Positions 8,149-16,751 of a stretch of DNA of 64,000 bases are shown here, one piece after another (the stretch's first letter is position 1; each line of letters starts with the position of its first letter). The notes below the pieces were generated by a model. That model did not search any database. It was not told the DNA's origin and saw only the letters and a list, made by a program, of their open reading frames with translations. The translations under genes were made by a program, and so were the position numbers. This stretch comes from Rhodococcus sp. 06-235-1A (lineage in GTDB: Bacteria; Actinomycetota; Actinomycetes; Mycobacteriales; Mycobacteriaceae), in contig NZ_NOYI01000013.1 in NCBI RefSeq assembly GCF_002258785.1, positions 496,001 to 560,000 on the forward strand, given 5' to 3'.

Positions 8149-9141
8149 ATGGACATTTTGGCTACGGCGCGGGAACAGGTGCTCGGCGATGGCACAGCTC
8201 TCGACAGATCTCAGGTTCTCGAGATTCTCGAGCTGGGCGACGACCGCCTCGAAGAGACGATGCTGTTGGCACACGAGGTGCGGATGAAGTGGTGCGGGCC
8301 CGAGGTCGAGGTGGAGGGAATCATCAGCCTCAAGACGGGCGGATGCCCCGAGGACTGCCACTTCTGTTCGCAGTCGGGGCTTTTCGCTTCCCCGGTTCGT
8401 GCCGCGTGGCTCGACATCCCCTCGCTGGTGGAAGCCGCGAAGCAGACCGCGAAGACCGGAGCGACGGAGTTCTGCATCGTGGCGGCAGTACGCGGACCCG
8501 ACGCTCGGCTGCTCGCTCAGGTCGCCGCAGGAATCGAGGCCATTCGGAACGAGGTCGAGATCGATATCGCCTGCTCGTTGGGCATGCTCGATCAGGATCA
8601 GGTCGATCAGCTCGCAGCGATGGGCGTGCATCGTTACAACCACAATCTCGAGACCTCTCGATCGTACTTTCCGAACGTGGTGACCACACACACCTGGGAG
8701 GAGCGGTGGAACACCCTGCGGATGGTGCGCGAGGCGGGCATGGAGGTGTGCTGCGGCGGAATTCTCGGCATGGGGGAGACGCTCGAGCAACGGGCCGAGT
8801 TCGCGGCCGATCTCACCGCCCTCGAACCCGACGAGGTGCCTCTGAACTTCCTGAACCCGCGACCGGGCACCCCGTTCGGAGACCTCGATGTGCTGCCGGC
8901 ATCCGATGCTCTGCGCGCCGTCGCCGCGTTCCGGCTCGCCCTGCCGCGCACGATTCTGAGATTTGCCGGCGGCCGCGAGATCACCCTCGGTGATCTGGGT
9001 GCCAAGCAGGGAATTCTCGGCGGAATCAATGCCGTCATCGTCGGCAACTACCTGACGACGCTCGGTCGTCCGGCAGAGCAGGATCTCGATCTGCTCGGCG
9101 AGCTGGAGATGCCGATCAAAGCGTTGAACTCGACCATCTGA
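8149..9141 (+). CDS. bioB: Biotin synthase
   Basis: A 330-residue radical SAM enzyme that inserts sulfur into dethiobiotin in the last step of biotin synthesis. The CxxxCxxC cluster motif (C66, C70, C73 in [14 protein letters not shown]) binds the [4Fe-4S] cluster. Also visible are [19 protein letters not shown], and the C-terminal FAGGRE and GNYLTT segments. The ATG at 8149 follows AGGGG; an upstream in-frame GTG lies inside BioQ box 2 and is rejected. The genes directly downstream (bsaP and a membrane gene) occur in the same order as M. tuberculosis Rv1589-Rv1591. Confidence 0.97.
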   Translation: MDILATAREQVLGDGTALDRSQVLEILELGDDRLEETMLLAHEVRMKWCGPEVEVEGIISLKTGGCPEDCHFCSQSGLFASPVRAAWLDIPSLVEAAKQTAKTGATEFCIVAAVRGPDARLLAQVAAGIEAIRNEVEIDIACSLGMLDQDQVDQLAAMGVHRYNHNLETSRSYFPNVVTTHTWEERWNTLRMVREAGMEVCCGGILGMGETLEQRAEFAADLTALEPDEVPLNFLNPRPGTPFGDLDVLPASDALRAVAAFRLALPRTILRFAGGREITLGDLGAKQGILGGINAVIVGNYLTTLGRPAEQDLDLLGELEMPIKALNSTI

Positions 9142-9163
9142 TGGGCGTATTAGGGTGGGTCGA

Positions 9164-9388
9164 ATGACGAGCGAGACCCACTACGATCCGCACACCGGTC
9201 GGACTGTCGAAGCCGGAGCCGAGGTGGGTTCCCACTCGATGTCGGTCGCAGTGCGGCTCGGGCTGGAGCCGCCCCGTTTCTGCTCCGAGTGCGGTCGCCG
9301 CATGGTGGTGCAGATCGTCCCCGACGGGTGGACGTCACTGTGTTCGCGTCACGGCCTGACCGACTCGGCCGCGACGGGTAGGCGTTAG
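9164..9388 (+). CDS. bsaP: Biotin synthase auxiliary protein BsaP
   Basis: A 74-residue protein with a CxxC pair (FCSECGRRM) and a later CSRHG, giving a CxxC...CxxH arrangement suited to binding metal or an iron-sulfur cluster. It lies 22 bp after bioB in the position of M. tuberculosis Rv1590, which was shown to be needed for mycobacterial BioB to make biotin. The ATG follows AGGGTGGG. Identity rests on synteny, size and the cysteine pattern. Confidence 0.82.
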   Translation: MTSETHYDPHTGRTVEAGAEVGSHSMSVAVRLGLEPPRFCSECGRRMVVQIVPDGWTSLCSRHGLTDSAATGRR

Positions 9389-9982
9389 ATGACCAGCTCG
9401 GACCTCGCCGAAGTCTCGACGCGACACAGCACCGGTCGGGTCCTGCTGACGGTCGTCGGGATATCGGTGGCGCTGTCTGCCTTGGGCGGCATGCTGTGGG
9501 GTTTCCTCGCGCCGGCGCAACAGTTGCTCGTGGTGGCCCAGGACCGCGGCGCTGCCCTCACCGGGGAGAGTCTGCACCGCTTCGACGCCCTCGCGTTGTT
9601 CTCGTTCGTCGCGCTCGTCCTCGGTCTCGTTCTTCCGATCGGGTGGTGGCAGTGGCGGTCGGAGCGGGGGCCGCGACTGTTCGGAGCCGTCTTCCTCGGT
9701 GCACTCGCCGGTTCGATCGTTGCGATTCTGGTCGGTAACGGCATTGCTGCCCTTCGGTTTCCGAAGGCCACCGACCCTACGGTCGGATCGATCGTCACCG
9801 TGGCACCGAGTATCGAGACTCCGTTGGTGCTGATCGTGCAGGCGTTGACGGCGTCGTTGGTCATCTTGTTGTTGGCAGCGATGAACCCCAACGACGATCT
9901 GCAACACACCGATCCCGCGCCGGAGGACTTCGAAGTCGATTCCCCGCCGCCGCCGTCGTTCGACTCACGGACGGCCTACTGA
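9389..9982 (+). CDS. Membrane protein of the bioB-bsaP cluster (Rv1591-like)
   Basis: A 197-residue membrane protein whose ATG abuts the bsaP stop codon. It has about four hydrophobic helices (roughly residues 14-38, 65-90, 102-123, 145-170). The C-terminus is acidic and proline-rich and ends in the cytoplasm or periplasm. It is syntenic with Rv1591 next to bioB in mycobacteria. No transport motif or function can be recognised, but tight coupling to bioB and bsaP makes a biotin-related role possible. Confidence 0.75.
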   Translation: MTSSDLAEVSTRHSTGRVLLTVVGISVALSALGGMLWGFLAPAQQLLVVAQDRGAALTGESLHRFDALALFSFVALVLGLVLPIGWWQWRSERGPRLFGAVFLGALAGSIVAILVGNGIAALRFPKATDPTVGSIVTVAPSIETPLVLIVQALTASLVILLLAAMNPNDDLQHTDPAPEDFEVDSPPPPSFDSRTAY

Positions 9983-9992
9983 CCGCAGCCGC

Positions 9993-10703
9993 TCACGCCT
10001 GCGGCGGGCGCAGGGCCGCGAACTCGTCGGTGACGCGAATGCTGCTGTCGGCGAACCTGAACAGGGCCGGAGGTCGGCCGCCTGCCTTGCCCGACGGGGC
10101 GCGTCGCCCGGTGGGTTCGATGACCCCGCGGCGGCCGAGCACACGCTGCAGGTTGGTGGCGTCGACCTGATAACCGAGCGCGGCACCGTAGATCTCGCGC
10201 AGCGTCGATATCGCGAATTCGACCGGGGCGAGCGCGAATCCGATGTTGGTGTACGACAGTTTCGCGACGAGTCGGTGTCTCGCGTGCGCGACGACGGTTC
10301 CGTGATCGAACGACATCGCCGGAAGCTCCGCGACGGGGTACCACGTCGTATCCGCGGGGAGCGTCGGCTCGGCCGATATGGGCACCAGACCCAGGAAGGT
10401 CGATGCGATCCGCCGGTCGCCCGGTACCCGGTCGGGTTCGCTGAAGATCGACAGTTGCTCGAGGTGTGCCACCGAACGCACGTCCACCTTCTCGGCGAGC
10501 TGTCGGCGCGCCGAGGTGGCGAGGTTCTCGTCGTCGCGCAGGGTGCCCCCGGGAAGAGACCAGGTGCCGGCTTCGGGGTCGAGCGCGCGCTGCCACAGCA
10601 GGACCGCCAACTCGGGGGTGTCGGGGTCGCCGAAGGCACGAACTTGGAACACCGCAATGAGCACTTCGTGGACGGTGCTACGATGAATCATGTTTTCGAT
10701 CAT
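9993..10703 (-). CDS. nrtR: NrtR-like Nudix transcriptional regulator of NAD synthesis
   Basis: A 236-residue protein with an N-terminal Nudix domain (about residues 10-150) and a C-terminal winged helix (about 155-230). The Nudix box reads GGTLRDDENLATSARRQLAEK, where the catalytic RE..EE positions have become RQ..EK, so hydrolysis is probably lost, as in NrtR repressors that sense NAD-related nucleotides. It faces nadA across 67 bp. The only perfect palindrome there overlaps its own start codon, suggesting joint repression of nadABC and itself. Its place between the bioB cluster and nadA matches Rv1593c. Confidence 0.85.
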   Translation of the reverse strand: MIENMIHRSTVHEVLIAVFQVRAFGDPDTPELAVLLWQRALDPEAGTWSLPGGTLRDDENLATSARRQLAEKVDVRSVAHLEQLSIFSEPDRVPGDRRIASTFLGLVPISAEPTLPADTTWYPVAELPAMSFDHGTVVAHARHRLVAKLSYTNIGFALAPVEFAISTLREIYGAALGYQVDATNLQRVLGRRGVIEPTGRRAPSGKAGGRPPALFRFADSSIRVTDEFAALRPPQA

Positions 10704-10714
10704 AAGTCGAAAAC
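10692..10714. promoter_or_regulatory. Probable NrtR operator
   Basis: GTTTTCGA (10692-10699) and TCGAAAAC (10707-10714) form a perfect 8-bp inverted repeat with a 7-bp spacer. It spans the regulator's own start codon at 10701-10703 and lies 56 bp before nadA, so one dimer could block both genes. Confidence 0.72.
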
Positions 10715-10770
10715 TCCCTCGGAGGAAATTCGGTCACCGACGACCGGATGATCGGTGAAGGAGAACCGTC

Positions 10771-11829
10771 ATGACCAGCAGCGCTACCCGGGTGAACATC
10801 CTGGACTCGGCTTTCGCCGGAGTTCGCGACATCGTCGACGGAGCCGGTGGCTACGGGGGAGTCGAGGCAACTCCGGAATGGGCTGCCGAGATTCGACGGC
10901 TCGCCGATCTGCGCGGAGCAACGCTGCTCGCGCACAATTACCAACTGCCTGCGATCCAGGATGTCGCCGATCATGTCGGTGACTCCCTCGCGCTCTCGCG
11001 CATGGCCGCCGAGGTCTCCGAGGACACCATCGTGTTCTGCGGCGTCCACTTCATGGCCGAGACCGCCAAGATCCTGAGCCCGCAGAAGACGGTGCTCATT
11101 CCGGACCAGCGCGCCGGCTGCTCGCTCGCGGATTCCATCACCGCAGACCAGCTCCGCGAATGGAAGGCAGACTTTCCGGACGCCGTGGTCGTCTCGTACG
11201 TCAACACCACCGCCGAGATCAAAGCGCTGACCGATATCTGCTGCACCTCGTCCAACGCCGTCGAGGTCGTCCAGTCCATCGACCCGAGCCGCGACATCCT
11301 GTTCCTGCCGGATCAGTTCCTCGGTGCACACGTCAAGCGCATCACCCAGCGCGAGAACCTGCACATCTGGGCCGGCGAATGCCATGTGCACGCCGGCATC
11401 AACGGTGACGAGCTGGCCGAGAAGTCTCGCACCCATCCCGATGCGGAACTGTACGTGCACCCCGAATGCGGTTGCGCCACTTCGGCTCTGTACCTCGCGG
11501 GCGAAGGCTTCGTGCCGGCCGAGAAGGTCAAGATCCTGTCCACCGGCGGCATGCTCGACGCTGCCCGCACCACCGCGTCCAAGCAGGTCCTCGTCGCCAC
11601 CGAGATCGGCATGCTGCACCAGCTCCGCAGGGCGGCACCCGACGTCGACTTCCTGGCCGTCAACGACCGTGCGTCGTGCGGGTACATGAAAATGATCACC
11701 CCCGCGGCCCTGCTGCGGTGCCTCGTCGAGGGACGCGACGAGGTGCACGTCGATCTCGAGACCGCGAACGTCGCCAGCAAGTCGGTGCAGCGGATGATCG
11801 AGATCGGCACCCCGGGCGGCGGCGAGTGA
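10771..11829 (+). CDS. nadA: Quinolinate synthase
   Basis: A 352-residue NadA that condenses iminoaspartate with dihydroxyacetone phosphate to quinolinate, using an oxygen-sensitive [4Fe-4S] cluster. Candidate cluster cysteines are C90 ([14 protein letters not shown]), one of C233/C235 (HPECGC) and C303 (SCGYMKM). The substrate region [11 protein letters not shown] is present. The ATG follows GAAGGAGAA. It is the first gene of a three-gene NAD operon; nadB overlaps its stop by 4 nt. Confidence 0.96.
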   Translation: MTSSATRVNILDSAFAGVRDIVDGAGGYGGVEATPEWAAEIRRLADLRGATLLAHNYQLPAIQDVADHVGDSLALSRMAAEVSEDTIVFCGVHFMAETAKILSPQKTVLIPDQRAGCSLADSITADQLREWKADFPDAVVVSYVNTTAEIKALTDICCTSSNAVEVVQSIDPSRDILFLPDQFLGAHVKRITQRENLHIWAGECHVHAGINGDELAEKSRTHPDAELYVHPECGCATSALYLAGEGFVPAEKVKILSTGGMLDAARTTASKQVLVATEIGMLHQLRRAAPDVDFLAVNDRASCGYMKMITPAALLRCLVEGRDEVHVDLETANVASKSVQRMIEIGTPGGGE

Positions 11830-13394
11830 CTCCGTCGGTCGGGTGGGAGACCGCAGCCGACCTCGTCGTGGTCGGCGGCGGAATTGCCGGACTCACGGCG
11901 GCCCGCACCGCGGCCGCCCGCGGCCTGCGCGTCCTGACCGTCAGCAAGGGCAGTTCGCCCGACACAGCGACGCAGTACGCGCAGGGCGGGATCGCCGTCG
12001 TCGGACCTGACATCGACGATTCGATCGAGGCTCACGTGGCCGACACGTGTGCGGCCGGTGCCGGCCTCTGCGACGAGGAGGCAGTGCGCTCGATCGTGTC
12101 CAGCGGACGCGCGGCGATCACCTCGCTCGAAGCTGCGGGTGCGGAGTTCGATCTCGGAGCGGACGGCTCGGTTGCGCGCACCAGGGAGGGCGGCCACAGC
12201 GTTCGTCGCATCATCCATGCCGGGGGCGACGCCACGGGAGCGGAGGTGCAGCGCACGTTGGACGCTGCCGTGCCGGCCGTGCAGTTCGACACGACGGCGC
12301 TGCGCGTGCTGACGACCGACGGCGAGGTGTCCGGTCTGCTCGTGCGCGGGCCCGCCGGTGTCGGTGTCGTTCACTGCTCGACGGTGCTGCTCGCGACAGG
12401 TGGACTGGGACAACTCTTCTCGTGCAGCACCAATCCGGCAGGCGCGACAGCAGACGGTATCGCGCTTGCCCTCGACGCCGGGGCGCGGATTGCCGATCTG
12501 GAATTCGTTCAGTTCCATCCGACGGTGCTGTTCGCAGCCGGGTCGACGGGCCGCCGCCCGCTGATCAGCGAGGCGGTGCGCGGCGAAGGCGCACGGCTGG
12601 TCGATGTGTCCGGTCGCGCGTTCATGGCAGGCGTGCACGCTCTCGGGGACCTCGCACCACGTGATGTGGTGTCGCGGGCCATCGCCGAACTGTTGCACGT
12701 CAGCGGGGACGACCACGTGTTGCTGGACGCCCGCGGGGTGGAGCGCGTCCACGAGCGGTTCCCGACCGTCACCGCCTCGTGCCTCGAGGCCGGCATCGAT
12801 CCGGCGACGGACCTCATTTCGGTGGCACCCGCGGCGCACTATTCGTGCGGAGGAGTGGTGACCGACACGTCGGGACGCACCTCGGTCCCGGGATTGCTCG
12901 CGGCAGGCGAAGTAGCGCGCACCGGGCTGCACGGTGCCAACAGATTGGCGTCGAACAGTTTGCTCGAGGGCCTCGTCGTCGGCGAGCGCGCTGCGCTCGT
13001 TGCCGCAGATCGGCTCGGCAGGAGGGTCGAGGTGACGGACATCGCGCTGCCCACCTATCGCCGCATCGACCGTGCGGTGCTGCAGCGGACCATGACCGCC
13101 GAGGTCGGTGTGGTTCGTGACGCAGCGGGACTCGCTGCGGCACAACGCGTCCTGGCCCACGGTGTCGTGTCGGAACCGCCGGTCGACGCACGTGCTGTCG
13201 AGGATGCTGCGTTGACTGCTGCGGCCGAGGTGATCGTGCTGGCCGCGTCCGAGCGTCGGGAGAGCAGAGGGTGCCATACCCGCCGCGACTACCCGGAAAG
13301 CGCACCGGCGCAACGTCGAAGTCTGTACATCGAACGAGATCAGGGCGGGCGGTTGGCGATCGTGAACGACGACGTGATGACGGGAGCATGCTGA
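11826..13394 (+). CDS. nadB: L-aspartate oxidase
   Basis: A 522-residue flavoenzyme that oxidises aspartate to the iminoaspartate used by NadA. The N-terminal FAD dinucleotide motif is [16 protein letters not shown]. Family segments include QGGIAVV, FHPTVLF, the [10 protein letters not shown] active-site region and [13 protein letters not shown]. The start is a GTG overlapping the nadA stop as GTGA. The C-terminal helical region is shorter than in E. coli NadB, as in other actinobacteria. Confidence 0.95.
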   Translation: MTPSVGWETAADLVVVGGGIAGLTAARTAAARGLRVLTVSKGSSPDTATQYAQGGIAVVGPDIDDSIEAHVADTCAAGAGLCDEEAVRSIVSSGRAAITSLEAAGAEFDLGADGSVARTREGGHSVRRIIHAGGDATGAEVQRTLDAAVPAVQFDTTALRVLTTDGEVSGLLVRGPAGVGVVHCSTVLLATGGLGQLFSCSTNPAGATADGIALALDAGARIADLEFVQFHPTVLFAAGSTGRRPLISEAVRGEGARLVDVSGRAFMAGVHALGDLAPRDVVSRAIAELLHVSGDDHVLLDARGVERVHERFPTVTASCLEAGIDPATDLISVAPAAHYSCGGVVTDTSGRTSVPGLLAAGEVARTGLHGANRLASNSLLEGLVVGERAALVAADRLGRRVEVTDIALPTYRRIDRAVLQRTMTAEVGVVRDAAGLAAAQRVLAHGVVSEPPVDARAVEDAALTAAAEVIVLAASERRESRGCHTRRDYPESAPAQRRSLYIERDQGGRLAIVNDDVMTGAC

Positions 13395-13395
13395 C

Positions 13396-14271
13396 ATGAC
13401 CGATATCCCGAACGAGGTGAACCCGGGCGTCGATCGCGGCGAGGTACTCGGGCTGATCCGCACCGCGCTCGAGGAGGACCTGCGCTACGGACCCGACATC
13501 ACCACTGTGGCAACAGTTCCCGAGGATGCCGTCGCGACTGCGTCGGTGGTGTCACGCCAGTTCGGTACGATCGCCGGCCTCGACGTGGGCCTGCTCGTCC
13601 TCGACGAGGTCATCGGAGCCGGCAACTACTCCGTCGGGCATCGCATCGAGGATGGATCGAAGGTCGAACCCGGACAAGCTGTGCTGACGGTGACAGCACC
13701 GACTCGTGGTCTGCTCACCGCCGAGCGCACGATGCTCAACATCGTGTGCCATCTCTCGGGCATCGCCACCGCAACAGCCGGCTGGGTCGCCGAGGTCGCA
13801 GACACCGAGTGCAAGATCCGGGACAGCCGAAAGACTTTGCCGGGCTTGCGTTCACTGCAGAAGTACGCCGTTCGTGCAGGCGGCGGCGTCAACCACCGGA
13901 TGGGGTTGGGCGACGCCGCCCTCATCAAGGACAATCACGTGGCAGCCGCCGGTTCGGTCGTCGCTGCCTTGAACGCGGTGCGTGCTGCGGCTCCCGACAT
14001 CGCCTGCGAGGTCGAGGTCGACAGCCTCGAGCAACTGGACCAGGTGCTCGCCGAGAACGTCGAACTGGTGCTGCTGGACAACTTCGCGCTGTGGCAGACA
14101 CAGATGGCGGTGCAGCGCCGCGACAAGTTCGCTCCCGAGACCAAGCTGGAATCCTCGGGTGGCTTGACCGTCGATGTGGCACGGGACTTCGCGCGCACGG
14201 GGGTCGACTTCCTTGCCGTGGGCGGTCTGACACACTCGGTGACAGTGCTCGATCTCGGCCTGGACATGTAG
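13396..14271 (+). CDS. nadC: Nicotinate-nucleotide pyrophosphorylase (quinolinate phosphoribosyltransferase)
   Basis: A 291-residue enzyme converting quinolinate and PRPP to nicotinate mononucleotide with loss of CO2. Recognisable parts are EDLRYGPDITT near the N-terminus, RDSRKTLPGLRSLQKYAV with the phosphate-binding Arg/Lys residues, GGGVNHRMGL, KDNH, and the C-terminal VDFLAVGGLTHSV. One base separates it from nadB, completing the nadABC operon. Confidence 0.96.
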   Translation: MTDIPNEVNPGVDRGEVLGLIRTALEEDLRYGPDITTVATVPEDAVATASVVSRQFGTIAGLDVGLLVLDEVIGAGNYSVGHRIEDGSKVEPGQAVLTVTAPTRGLLTAERTMLNIVCHLSGIATATAGWVAEVADTECKIRDSRKTLPGLRSLQKYAVRAGGGVNHRMGLGDAALIKDNHVAAAGSVVAALNAVRAAAPDIACEVEVDSLEQLDQVLAENVELVLLDNFALWQTQMAVQRRDKFAPETKLESSGGLTVDVARDFARTGVDFLAVGGLTHSVTVLDLGLDM

Positions 14272-14304
14272 TCGAGCCTCGTGATGTGAGGAATTCATTC
14301 GAAG

Positions 14305-14679
14305 ATGGAAGCGCAGAGTGCCCGCCTCGACAGCTGGATCTGGGCGGTGCGGTTGTTCAAGACGCGGTCCGCGGCAGCTGCTGCCTGCCGCGGCGGTCAC
14401 GTTCGCGTCAATGGAACTCCCGCCAAGCCCGGTCAACGAATCGGCCCGGACGACGAAATCCGGCTCCGGGTCGACGGGGTGGAGAAGATCGTCGTGGTGG
14501 TGCGGGCGATCACCAAGCGCGTCGGCGCAGCGGTCGTCCCCGATTGTTTGATCGATCGCAGTCCGCCGCCCCCGCCGAAGGAAGTTCTGGCCTCTGTTCC
14601 GAGGCGTGATCGAGGAGCGGGCAGGCCGACCAAGCGCGACCGACGCGAGCTCGACCGTCTTCGGGCTTCGCCCTCGTGA
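14305..14679 (+). CDS. S4-domain RNA-binding protein (Hsp15-like)
   Basis: A 124-residue basic protein with an S4 RNA-binding fold at residues about 6-65 (ARLDSWIWAVRLFKTRSAAAAACRGGHVRVNG). The C-terminal tail is rich in Arg, Lys and Pro. Hsp15/RlpP-type S4 proteins bind ribosomal RNA, for example to rescue stalled 50S particles. It follows nadC by 33 bp and may be read through with it. The stop lies inside the left arm of a large palindrome, so its mRNA ends in a strong hairpin. Confidence 0.85.
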   Translation: MEAQSARLDSWIWAVRLFKTRSAAAAACRGGHVRVNGTPAKPGQRIGPDDEIRLRVDGVEKIVVVVRAITKRVGAAVVPDCLIDRSPPPPPKEVLASVPRRDRGAGRPTKRDRRELDRLRASPS

Positions 14680-14730
14680 GCGTTTTGCGTACCTCTGGCT
14701 ACGCAAAACGCGCACGAGAGGCGGAGCCCG
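14662..14730. repeat. Large imperfect inverted repeat (REP-like element / bidirectional terminator)
   Basis: Two arms of about 30 nt (14662-14691 and 14700-14730) are nearly complementary around an 8-nt loop; the inner 11 bp, CGTTTTGCGTA with TACGCAAAACG, are perfect. It fills the gap between two convergent genes and invades the 3' end of the S4 gene. There is no U-tract, so it may be a mobile-type intergenic palindrome that also acts as a terminator. Confidence 0.7.
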
Positions 14731-14731
14731 T

Positions 14732-15715
14732 CTAGCGACGCTTGCCGCTGCGGCGGGTGTTCGACTTCGTCTTGGCAACCGGACGAGCAGGCTTGGAGGG
14801 GTGCGCCTTCTTCTTCTTGACCGGTGTCTCGTCCGACGAGCCTCGTGAACTCCGGGTCGAGCGCCCGCGCACGATGCCGATGAACTCCTCGATGCGGTCG
14901 TCCTCGTGTTCGGCAACCCAGGCCAACGCAATCTGGGAGTGCTCGATGTCGGTCACCGGGCGGTAGACGAGATCTTTGCGGGCGTTGAAGCGGGCGACCG
15001 AGTGCGGCACGATCGCCACCCCCAGCCCGGCCGCCACGTACTCGAACGTCTCGGCGACGGAATTCATCGGGGGCAGAGCAGGGCGATTGCCGACCTCGAG
15101 TTCCGTTGCCACAGCGGCCCATTCGGGCACCGTCGCGGGATCGGCCAGCAGATGCTCGTCGGCGAGATCGCTCGCGGTCACCGAATCGAATGCGGCGACG
15201 GCGTGGTCTTTCGGGACCACCACAACCTGGACTTCCTGATACAGGCCGATCGCGTTGAGGCCCTCGCGGTCGATCGGCGGCCGAACGAAACTCACATCCA
15301 CCGTTGCGTCGTGCAGGGCCGACACCTGAGTCTCCGGCGTCGTCGCCACTACGGACAGCGTGACATCCGGGAACCGATCCGCCCAGATTCGCGTCCACTT
15401 CGTCAGCGTCACACCTTCGGCGTATCCGATGGTGAACGTCGTCGGCTCGGCAGCAGCAGCCTGAGCGAGTTCCGAGTGCCGATCGTCCTCGGCGATCTCC
15501 ACAAGAGCCCGCTCGAGCAGGACGCGGCCGTCCTCGGTGAGTTCGGTGGGGGAGACCCCAGGCACGAACAGGTCGACGCCGAGTAGTTCCTCGAGTTCCA
15601 CGATGGTCTTGCTCAGGCGGATTCGCGAGATTCCGAGCGACTGAGCAGCGCGGGCGAAATGCAGTTGTTGCGCCACTGCGGCGTACCAGCGCAGTGTCTG
15701 CACGTCGATGTTCAC
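14732..15715 (-). CDS. LysR-family transcriptional regulator with a lysine-rich tail
   Basis: A 327-residue LysR-type protein: N-terminal helix-turn-helix (about residues 4-62, VQTLRWYAAVAQQLHFARAA, then LEELLGVDLFVPG) and an effector domain of about residues 90-270. After the usual end there are about 45 extra residues rich in Lys and Arg (PVKKKKAHPSKPARPVAKTK), likely an added DNA- or RNA-contacting tail. The GTG start is at 15715. It faces a DUF5997 gene across 78 bp, a pairing I recall as common in actinobacteria. Confidence 0.85.
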   Translation of the reverse strand: MNIDVQTLRWYAAVAQQLHFARAAQSLGISRIRLSKTIVELEELLGVDLFVPGVSPTELTEDGRVLLERALVEIAEDDRHSELAQAAAAEPTTFTIGYAEGVTLTKWTRIWADRFPDVTLSVVATTPETQVSALHDATVDVSFVRPPIDREGLNAIGLYQEVQVVVVPKDHAVAAFDSVTASDLADEHLLADPATVPEWAAVATELEVGNRPALPPMNSVAETFEYVAAGLGVAIVPHSVARFNARKDLVYRPVTDIEHSQIALAWVAEHEDDRIEEFIGIVRGRSTRSSRGSSDETPVKKKKAHPSKPARPVAKTKSNTRRSGKRR

Positions 15716-15793
15716 GGTGTCGAGCCTATGGGACGGCGCGCACCGTGCGGGACGGTGGCGTCGAGACCGCGGAATGCCGGATAAGCTGGTCCG

Positions 15794-16210
15794 GTGAGCC
15801 CGGAGAACAAACAGCAGACCATGAAGCCACTGACCGCGGCGAACAAGCTCGGCATCTACCTTCCCGCAACGCCCGAAGAGTTCCAGAACTCGATGGTGAG
15901 CAGGTCCGACCTGGACGCCTTGCGCAGCGATCCGCCGCAGTGGCTCATCGAACTGCAGACCAACGGCCCCTTCCCGCGCGACGTCATCGCGAAGAAGCTC
16001 GGCGTGTCCATTGCAGGCTTGGCCCGCGGCGGTGTCACCGAAGCGTTGACCAGTGACGCCATCGACGAGCTGATTGCCAGTCCGCCGCAGTGGCTCGTTC
16101 GCGAGCGTCGCACGCAGATCCAGGTGCGCAAGGACGCCGAACGCATCAAGGAGAAGCAGGAAGCGCGTCGAACTGCGAACAACCGACCGACCAAGCTGCG
16201 TAACCTCTAG
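15794..16210 (+). CDS. DUF5997-family protein
   Basis: A 138-residue protein matching the DUF5997 pattern (MKPLTAANKLGIYLPATPEE). Two internal repeats each contain PPQWL (SDPPQWLIEL at about residue 48 and ASPPQWLVRE at about 97), separated by a KKLGVSIAGLARGGVTEAL helix. The C-terminus is a charged helix. Function is unknown. It is transcribed away from the LysR gene that probably regulates it, and its stop overlaps the YchJ-like gene on the other strand by 4 nt. Confidence 0.75.
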   Translation: MSPENKQQTMKPLTAANKLGIYLPATPEEFQNSMVSRSDLDALRSDPPQWLIELQTNGPFPRDVIAKKLGVSIAGLARGGVTEALTSDAIDELIASPPQWLVRERRTQIQVRKDAERIKEKQEARRTANNRPTKLRNL

Positions 16211-16590
16211 CGCGAGACGACGCCGTCGAGGTAGAGCCAGCTGCCGGCTGTTCGGACGAACCGGCTCACCTCGGTCATAGTCCCCGCCCCTTCGGGGTGC
16301 TTGTATCGAGCCCTGAACTCGACGGTTCCCGCGTCGTCGAACATCCCGCCGGCCTCGACCCCGACGATGTCGAGTCGATACCAGCGCTGATCGGGGTCGA
16401 GTTCCAACTCGGTGGGCGCTGTATCGGGATGCCACGACGCGCGCAGGTAGTCGACGTCGCCGACAGCGAACGCGGTGAATCGAGATCGCATCAATTTCTC
16501 GGCCGTCGGCGCGCTCGCATCGCCGCGCAGGTACGGCTCACAACATGCGTCGAACGTGTCGCCACTCGAACACGGACACCGCCCACTCAC
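16207..16590 (-). CDS. YchJ-like SEC-C motif protein
   Basis: A 127-residue protein beginning with the zinc-binding SEC-C motif CPCSSGDTFDACC (residues 5-17), followed by the YchJ fold (MRSRFTAFAVGDVDYLRASWHP and the WYRLDIVG segment). The SEC-C motif is also found at the C-terminus of SecA and binds zinc. The molecular role of YchJ proteins is not established. It is the last gene of a three-gene operon whose members overlap by 4 nt each. Confidence 0.85.
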   Translation of the reverse strand: MSGRCPCSSGDTFDACCEPYLRGDASAPTAEKLMRSRFTAFAVGDVDYLRASWHPDTAPTELELDPDQRWYRLDIVGVEAGGMFDDAGTVEFRARYKHPEGAGTMTEVSRFVRTAGSWLYLDGVVSR

Positions 16591-16751
16591 TCCGCTGTTT
16601 CCACTTCTACTGTGTAGGTGCCGAGTTCGTGCTCGTCACGCTTGCCGACATCCTGGATCCACGTGTTGGCCTCGAGGAGAGTGTCGAACAATCCCAACGG
16701 AATCGGGTCACCGCCGAGCGCGTTCTTCATGATCACTCGGTACTTCCTCAC
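16587..16751 (-). CDS. 54-residue hypothetical protein coupled to exporter and YchJ genes
   Basis: A short frame starts at a GTG that overlaps the exporter stop (GTGA) and ends 4 nt inside the YchJ gene. Its 54 residues include PIPLGLFDTLLEANTWIQDV and an acidic end, consistent with a small alpha/beta fold. Overlap at both ends argues strongly that it is translated. No family recognised. Confidence 0.7.
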   Translation of the reverse strand: MRKYRVIMKNALGGDPIPLGLFDTLLEANTWIQDVGKRDEHELGTYTVEVETAE

